This document shows, piece after piece, positions 5,877 to 8,954 of a stretch of DNA of 8,954 nt. Origin of the DNA: an uncultured Actinotalea sp. (GTDB taxonomy: Bacteria > Actinomycetota > Actinomycetes > Actinomycetales > Cellulomonadaceae); the NCBI RefSeq assembly GCF_946885855.1, contig NZ_CAMPHH010000140.1:1-8954 (forward strand), read 5' to 3'. Below the pieces are notes generated by a model, which saw only the letters and a list, made by a program, of their open reading frames with translations, had not been told where the DNA came from and ran no database searches. The position numbers were made by a program, and so were the translations under genes. Numbering within the stretch: position 1 is the first letter of the stretch; the number at the start of each line of letters is the position of its first letter.

Positions 5877-7238
5877 TCAGCTCTCGCCGCGGATGATCGC
5901 GAGCATCTCCTCGCGCGGCACGACCTTGATCCGCTCGCGGCCGTGCGGCTTGCCGAGCTCCTGCTCCCAGGCGTCCAGCAGCATCCAGCCGGTCCACTCG
6001 ACGTGCCCCACGCCCTGGGCGGCGAGGAACGACGTCACGGCGTCGGGGCTCCGCTCGGGCGCGCGCTCGAGCGCGTCGACGTCGGAGACGAGGTGCTTGA
6101 TGGTCTCGGTGGCGTCGGACTTCGTGTGGCCGATGAGCCCGACCGGGCCGCGCTTGATCCAGCCGGTGGTGTACAAGCCCGGGACGGGCTCGCCATCGGC
6201 CTGCACCACGCGGCCCTCGCGGTTGGAGATGACGCCCGCGGCGTCGTCGAAGGGGATCCCCGGCAGCGGCGAGCCGAAGTACCCGACCGCGCGGTACACG
6301 GCCTGGACCGGCCAGTCGTGCATCTCCCCGGTCCCCGCGACGGTGCCGTCCCCGGTGAGGACGGTCCGTTCCGTGCGCAGCCCGGTGACGTGGCCGTCGC
6401 CGAGGACCTCCACGGGCCGGTGCAGGAAGTGCAGGTGGATCCGGCGGCTCGCGGTGAGCTCCTCCGGCTCGCGCAGGGTCCAGTCCGTCAAGGTCTTGAC
6501 GACCTGCTTGGTCTGGTTCGAGGAGTGGATGGCGGCCATCGAGCCCTCGTCGAACTCGAAGTCCTCCGGGTACACGACGACGTCGACGTCCGGCACGTGC
6601 CCGAGCTCGCGCAGCTCCAGCGGGCTGAACTTCACCTGCGCCGGCCCGCGCCGGGCGAAGACGTGGACGTCCGTGACGGGGTTCGCGAGCAGCCCCTGGT
6701 AGACGTTGTCCGGCACCTCGGTCGAGAGCAGGTCCTTGGGGTGCTTGGCGAGCACGCGCGCCACGTCCAGGGCCACGTTGCCCGCACCGACGACGGCGAT
6801 CTGCTCGGCCTCGAGCGGCCAGGTGCGGGGCACGTCGGGGTGCCCGTCGTACCAGGAGACGAAGTCCGCGGCGCCGTAGGAGCCGGGCAGCTCGATCCCC
6901 GGGATGCGCAGCTGCGCGTCCCTGATCGCGCCGGTGGAGAAGATCACCGCGTCGTAGAAGCGGCGCAGGTCCTCCAAGGAGATGTCCGTGCCGTAGTCGA
7001 CGTTGCTGAGCAGGCGGATGTCGCCGCGCTCGAGGATCTTGTGCAGCGCGACGATGATCTGCTTGATCCGCGGGTGGTCCGGCGCGACGCCGTAGCGGAC
7101 GAGACCGAAGGGCGCGGGGAGCCGCTCGAAGAGGTCGATCGACACCTCGAGCCCGGACTTGGAGAGGATGTCCGAGGCGTAGATGCCCGCGGGACCCGCA
7201 CCGACGACCGCCACGCGCAGGGCGCTGCTGCTGCTCAC
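5877..7238 (-). CDS. fprA: Ferredoxin/NADP reductase, FprA type
   Basis: A 453-residue FAD- and NADP(H)-binding flavoenzyme of the adrenodoxin-reductase type (mycobacterial FprA is 456 residues). It moves electrons between NADPH and ferredoxin, feeding for example cytochromes P450 or iron-sulfur enzymes. Seen in order: the FAD-binding GAGPAG at 13-18; the LPAPFGLVRYGVAPDHP segment; the NADP-binding GAGNVALDVARVL in mid-protein; ARRGPAQVKFSPLELRELG; and the C-terminal GWIKRGPVGLIGHTKSDATE that closes over the FAD. The start is GTG at 7238, because the Rossmann strand begins eight residues later as in relatives; the frame stays open 71 codons upstream with low-complexity sequence. A GGAAGG at 7255-7250 is a somewhat distant ribosome binding site. 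No ferredoxin gene is in the window. It diverges from rarD. Confidence 0.95.
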   Translation of the reverse strand: MSSSSALRVAVVGAGPAGIYASDILSKSGLEVSIDLFERLPAPFGLVRYGVAPDHPRIKQIIVALHKILERGDIRLLSNVDYGTDISLEDLRRFYDAVIFSTGAIRDAQLRIPGIELPGSYGAADFVSWYDGHPDVPRTWPLEAEQIAVVGAGNVALDVARVLAKHPKDLLSTEVPDNVYQGLLANPVTDVHVFARRGPAQVKFSPLELRELGHVPDVDVVVYPEDFEFDEGSMAAIHSSNQTKQVVKTLTDWTLREPEELTASRRIHLHFLHRPVEVLGDGHVTGLRTERTVLTGDGTVAGTGEMHDWPVQAVYRAVGYFGSPLPGIPFDDAAGVISNREGRVVQADGEPVPGLYTTGWIKRGPVGLIGHTKSDATETIKHLVSDVDALERAPERSPDAVTSFLAAQGVGHVEWTGWMLLDAWEQELGKPHGRERIKVVPREEMLAIIRGES

Positions 7239-7302
7239 GTGAGAAGGAGCCTTCCGGAAGGGGGGACGCGGGGCTGGGGACCCGCGCCGGGACGCTCGGT
7301 CC

Positions 7303-7308
7303 AGTGTA
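7303..7308 (-). promoter_or_regulatory. Candidate -10 box for fprA
   Basis: TACACT on the minus strand fits TAnnnT and is among the few AT-containing hexamers in this intergenic region. Transcription would start near 7297, giving a leader of about 59 bases to the GTG at 7238. No recognisable -35 hexamer lies at 16-19 bases. Confidence 0.4.
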
Positions 7309-7425
7309 GGGGGACCGCCCCGACGGCCGCCGGGGGTCATGGGACGACCCTCAGCGACTCCTCCGGGCAGGAACGGGGCCGCCGTCCGGCTGACGCGTCG
7401 AACCGGTACGAGCCCGAAGGCGTCA

Positions 7426-7471
7426 CCGCGGCGCCGGCGGGCGTCGTACACCCCGCGGCGCCGGCGGGCGT
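7426..7471. repeat. Two identical 19-bp direct repeats, 27-bp period, before rarD
   Basis: CCGCGGCGCCGGCGGGCGT occurs at 7426-7444 and again at 7453-7471. The bases after each copy are also similar (CGTACACCCC versus AGGTTCACCCC), so the whole unit looks like a tandem duplication. The second copy ends on the first T of the presumed rarD -10 box. It may be a regulator binding array or a neutral duplication. Confidence 0.7.
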
Positions 7472-7476
7472 AGGTT
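7471..7476 (+). promoter_or_regulatory. Candidate -10 box for leaderless rarD
   Basis: TAGGTT (TAnnnT) ends six bases before the GTG at 7483, so transcription starting at the usual distance would begin on the start codon. No Shine-Dalgarno sequence of normal strength lies between. This is the standard layout of leaderless genes in actinobacteria. Confidence 0.5.
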
Positions 7477-7482
7477 CACCCC

Positions 7483-8439
7483 GTGCCGCCCACGACGACC
7501 AACCGCACCGGCCTCACCCTCGGTTTCGGCGCCTACGTCCTGTGGGGGCTGCTGCCGGTGTACTTCCCGCTGCTGGAGCCCTCCTCCCCGCTCGAGATCA
7601 TCGCCCACCGCGTCGTCTGGTCGCTCGTGGTGTGCGCGCTCCTCCTCGCGGTCACCCGCACGTGGCGCAGCGTGCGGGCCCTGGACCGGCGCAGCCTCGG
7701 CCTGCTCGCCCTCGCGGGGGTGCTGGTCGCCGGGAACTGGACCACGTACGTCGTCGGCGTGCTGTCCGGGCGCACCGTCGACGCGGCGCTCGGCTACTAC
7801 ATCAACCCGCTGGTGACGATCGTCCTGGCCGTCGTCGTGCTGCGGGAGCGCCTGCGCCGGGCCCAGTGGGTCGCGGTCGGGCTCGGGACGGCCGCCGTCG
7901 TGGTCATCACGGCCGGGGTGGGCGAGCTGCCGTGGATCGCGCTCGTCCTCGCCGTGACGTTCGGCCTGTACGGCCTCATCAAGAACCGCGTGGGGCGCAG
8001 CGTGCCGGCGGTGACGAGCCTCGCGGTCGAGACCGCGTTCCTCACCCCCGCGGCGCTGGCCTACCTGCTCTGGCTGGGTGCCGTCGGGCAGGGCACGTTC
8101 GGCGCGGTCGGGACCGGCCATGCGCTCGCTCTCGCATCCGCCGGGCTGGTCACGGCGATCCCGCTGCTGCTCTTCGGCGGCGCGGCCCGGCGCCTGCCGC
8201 TCAGCGTGATCGGGCTCCTGCAGTACCTGGCGCCCACGCTCCAGTTCGCCATCGGCGTCCTCGTCTTCGGCGAGGCGATGCCCGCGGCGCGGTGGTGGGG
8301 CTTCGGGCTCGCGTGGGTCGCCGTCGTCGTCCTCACCGTGGACGGGCTGCGGCACGGCCGCACGCAGCGGCTGGCGCGCCGCCAGCAGGTCGCGATCGAC
8401 GGTCAGACGACGTCGGCGGTCACGACCGAGAGGCCGTAG
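7483..8439 (+). CDS. rarD: RarD-type EamA family transporter
   Basis: A 318-residue inner-membrane protein of the drug/metabolite transporter superfamily. About ten hydrophobic segments are visible, arranged as two EamA halves. RarD features are the N-terminal GAYVLWGLLPVYFPLL and EIIAHRVVWSLVV segments, GNWTTYVVGVLSGRTVDAAL, GYYINPLVTI, and in the second half GLLQYLAPTLQFAIGVLVFG. RarD proteins were named from chloramphenicol-resistance work in Escherichia and Pseudomonas, but the natural substrate is unknown. GTG 7483 places the first membrane segment about ten residues in, as in the family. The C-terminal tail after the last membrane segment (roughly residues 290-318) is polar, and its last 37 bases overlap the end of the convergent FHA gene. 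It diverges from fprA. Confidence 0.92.
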   Translation: MPPTTTNRTGLTLGFGAYVLWGLLPVYFPLLEPSSPLEIIAHRVVWSLVVCALLLAVTRTWRSVRALDRRSLGLLALAGVLVAGNWTTYVVGVLSGRTVDAALGYYINPLVTIVLAVVVLRERLRRAQWVAVGLGTAAVVVITAGVGELPWIALVLAVTFGLYGLIKNRVGRSVPAVTSLAVETAFLTPAALAYLLWLGAVGQGTFGAVGTGHALALASAGLVTAIPLLLFGGAARRLPLSVIGLLQYLAPTLQFAIGVLVFGEAMPAARWWGFGLAWVAVVVLTVDGLRHGRTQRLARRQQVAIDGQTTSAVTTERP

Positions 8440-8954
8440 TCCCCGAAGGCGACGGAGGCACCCGGGGGCAACCGCACCTGCTGGTCGGCGCCGCAGAGGA
8501 TCTGCTGCCCGTCGGCGAGCGTGACGACCGTCCCGTTCGTCGAGTGCCGGTCCCTGACCCACAGGCCGTTGCGGTCCACGCCCAGCAGCAGGTGGGTCTT
8601 GGAGACGGAGCGGCCGGGGTCGGCGACGCGGATGAGCCGGCAGCCGTCCTCGCCCGGGCGCGGCGTCGGGTTCCGGCCGACGAGGGCCGTGCCCGTGAAG
8701 GTGACCCGCTGCCCGTCGGTGAGGTCGACGGTCGCGTGAGACCCGGCGGAGGCCAGCTCCGGCACCTTGCTGCGGGCGGGACGCAGGCGCGTCCGCTCCA
8801 CCTCCTCGTCCAGCGGCGCGGACGGGAAGGGTACGGACGTCAGCACCTCGTGCGCCGAGGGGACGATGCGGCGCTGGGAGGAGAGGCCGGGAAGGGGGCC
8901 CGTGTCGCCGGTCGCGCCCTCCTCGGCGCGGAAGGTCCAGCCGTTCTCGCCCAT
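8403..8954 (-). CDS. FHA domain protein, probably partial at the window edge
   Basis: The visible 183 residues hold a C-terminal forkhead-associated domain (about 74-180), which binds phosphothreonine peptides. Core residues are present: Gly93-Arg94 in LVGRNP, Ser118 and His121 in SVSKTHLLL, and Asn140-Gly141 in RDRHSTNGT. Before it lies a Pro/Ser/Glu-rich linker with EEVERTRLRPAR (about 50-61). Its Thr55 resembles the phosphorylated threonines that precede FHA domains in some actinobacterial proteins. The ATG at 8954 is the last codon of the window, so it may be internal and the protein may extend to the right, perhaps with an N-terminal membrane or RDD domain; this cannot be checked here. 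Likely partner: a Ser/Thr kinase of the PknB class, none of which is in the window. Confidence 0.85.
   Translation of the reverse strand: MGENGWTFRAEEGATGDTGPLPGLSSQRRIVPSAHEVLTSVPFPSAPLDEEVERTRLRPARSKVPELASAGSHATVDLTDGQRVTFTGTALVGRNPTPRPGEDGCRLIRVADPGRSVSKTHLLLGVDRNGLWVRDRHSTNGTVVTLADGQQILCGADQQVRLPPGASVAFGDYGLSVVTADVV

Noticed and set aside
4574..5896. Long plus-strand open frame (440 codons) across the htpX region
   Set aside because: It is antisense to htpX, has Arg/Glu/Asp-rich low-complexity translation and no family features. Such shadows are expected in very GC-rich DNA.
7423..8562. Long minus-strand open frame (379 codons) opposite rarD
   Set aside because: The translation is charged low-complexity sequence without domains, while the opposite strand encodes a clear ten-segment RarD membrane protein.
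1..8954. CRISPR array, insertion sequence, prophage, toxin-antitoxin or defence system
   Set aside because: No regularly spaced repeats with unique spacers, transposase, integrase, terminal inverted repeats or small paired genes were found. The genes present are housekeeping or common families.

Overview
The window is chromosomal DNA from a high-GC actinobacterium. Codons end almost always in G or C, GTG starts are common, and the gene neighbourhoods (tRNA-Thr, tRNA-Met, rpmG, hadA, hadB; a YajQ protein; HtpX; an FprA-type reductase) are of actinobacterial type. The protein sequences look most like Micrococcales of the Cellulomonas kind. That placement is a judgement from sequence flavour, not a search result.

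Layout, left to right. Positions 1-76 may hold the broken 3' end of a gene resembling the DUF5996 family. It abuts a candidate LacI-type operator (34-45) and a lacI-family regulator gene (114-1178, +). Convergent to it is a leftward operon: tRNA-Thr (2603-2531), tRNA-Met (2450-2374), rpmG (L33), hadA-like and hadB-like (R)-hydratase/dehydratase subunits, with the last two genes overlapping. A plausible promoter lies just upstream of tRNA-Thr. Next come a leftward Nudix hydrolase gene (3282-2731) and a leftward tRNA-Tyr (3476-3396) followed by a perfect 16-bp hairpin. Rightward genes follow: a YajQ family protein (3583-4074) and a phosphotransferase (4080-4790) that appears damaged inside. The phosphotransferase meets htpX (5659-4787, -) tail to tail, with the two stop codons sharing a CTAG. 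Then come an FprA-type ferredoxin/NADP reductase (7238-5877, -), a divergent RarD-type EamA transporter (7483-8439, +) and an FHA-domain protein (8954-8403, -) that reaches the window edge.

Most of the window is housekeeping: translation (three tRNAs, L33), membrane protein quality control (HtpX), redox (FprA), nucleotide-sugar clean-up (Nudix), fatty-acyl dehydration (HadAB-like) and signalling (FHA). There is no CRISPR array, insertion sequence, phage gene or defence cassette, and I do not see a new multi-gene system.

The points most worth a second look are: the phosphotransferase, whose codon-position signal jumps frame and back, implying an internal deletion plus a one-base loss; the gene remnant next to lacI; the operator candidate; and a 27-bp-period direct repeat just before a probably leaderless rarD.
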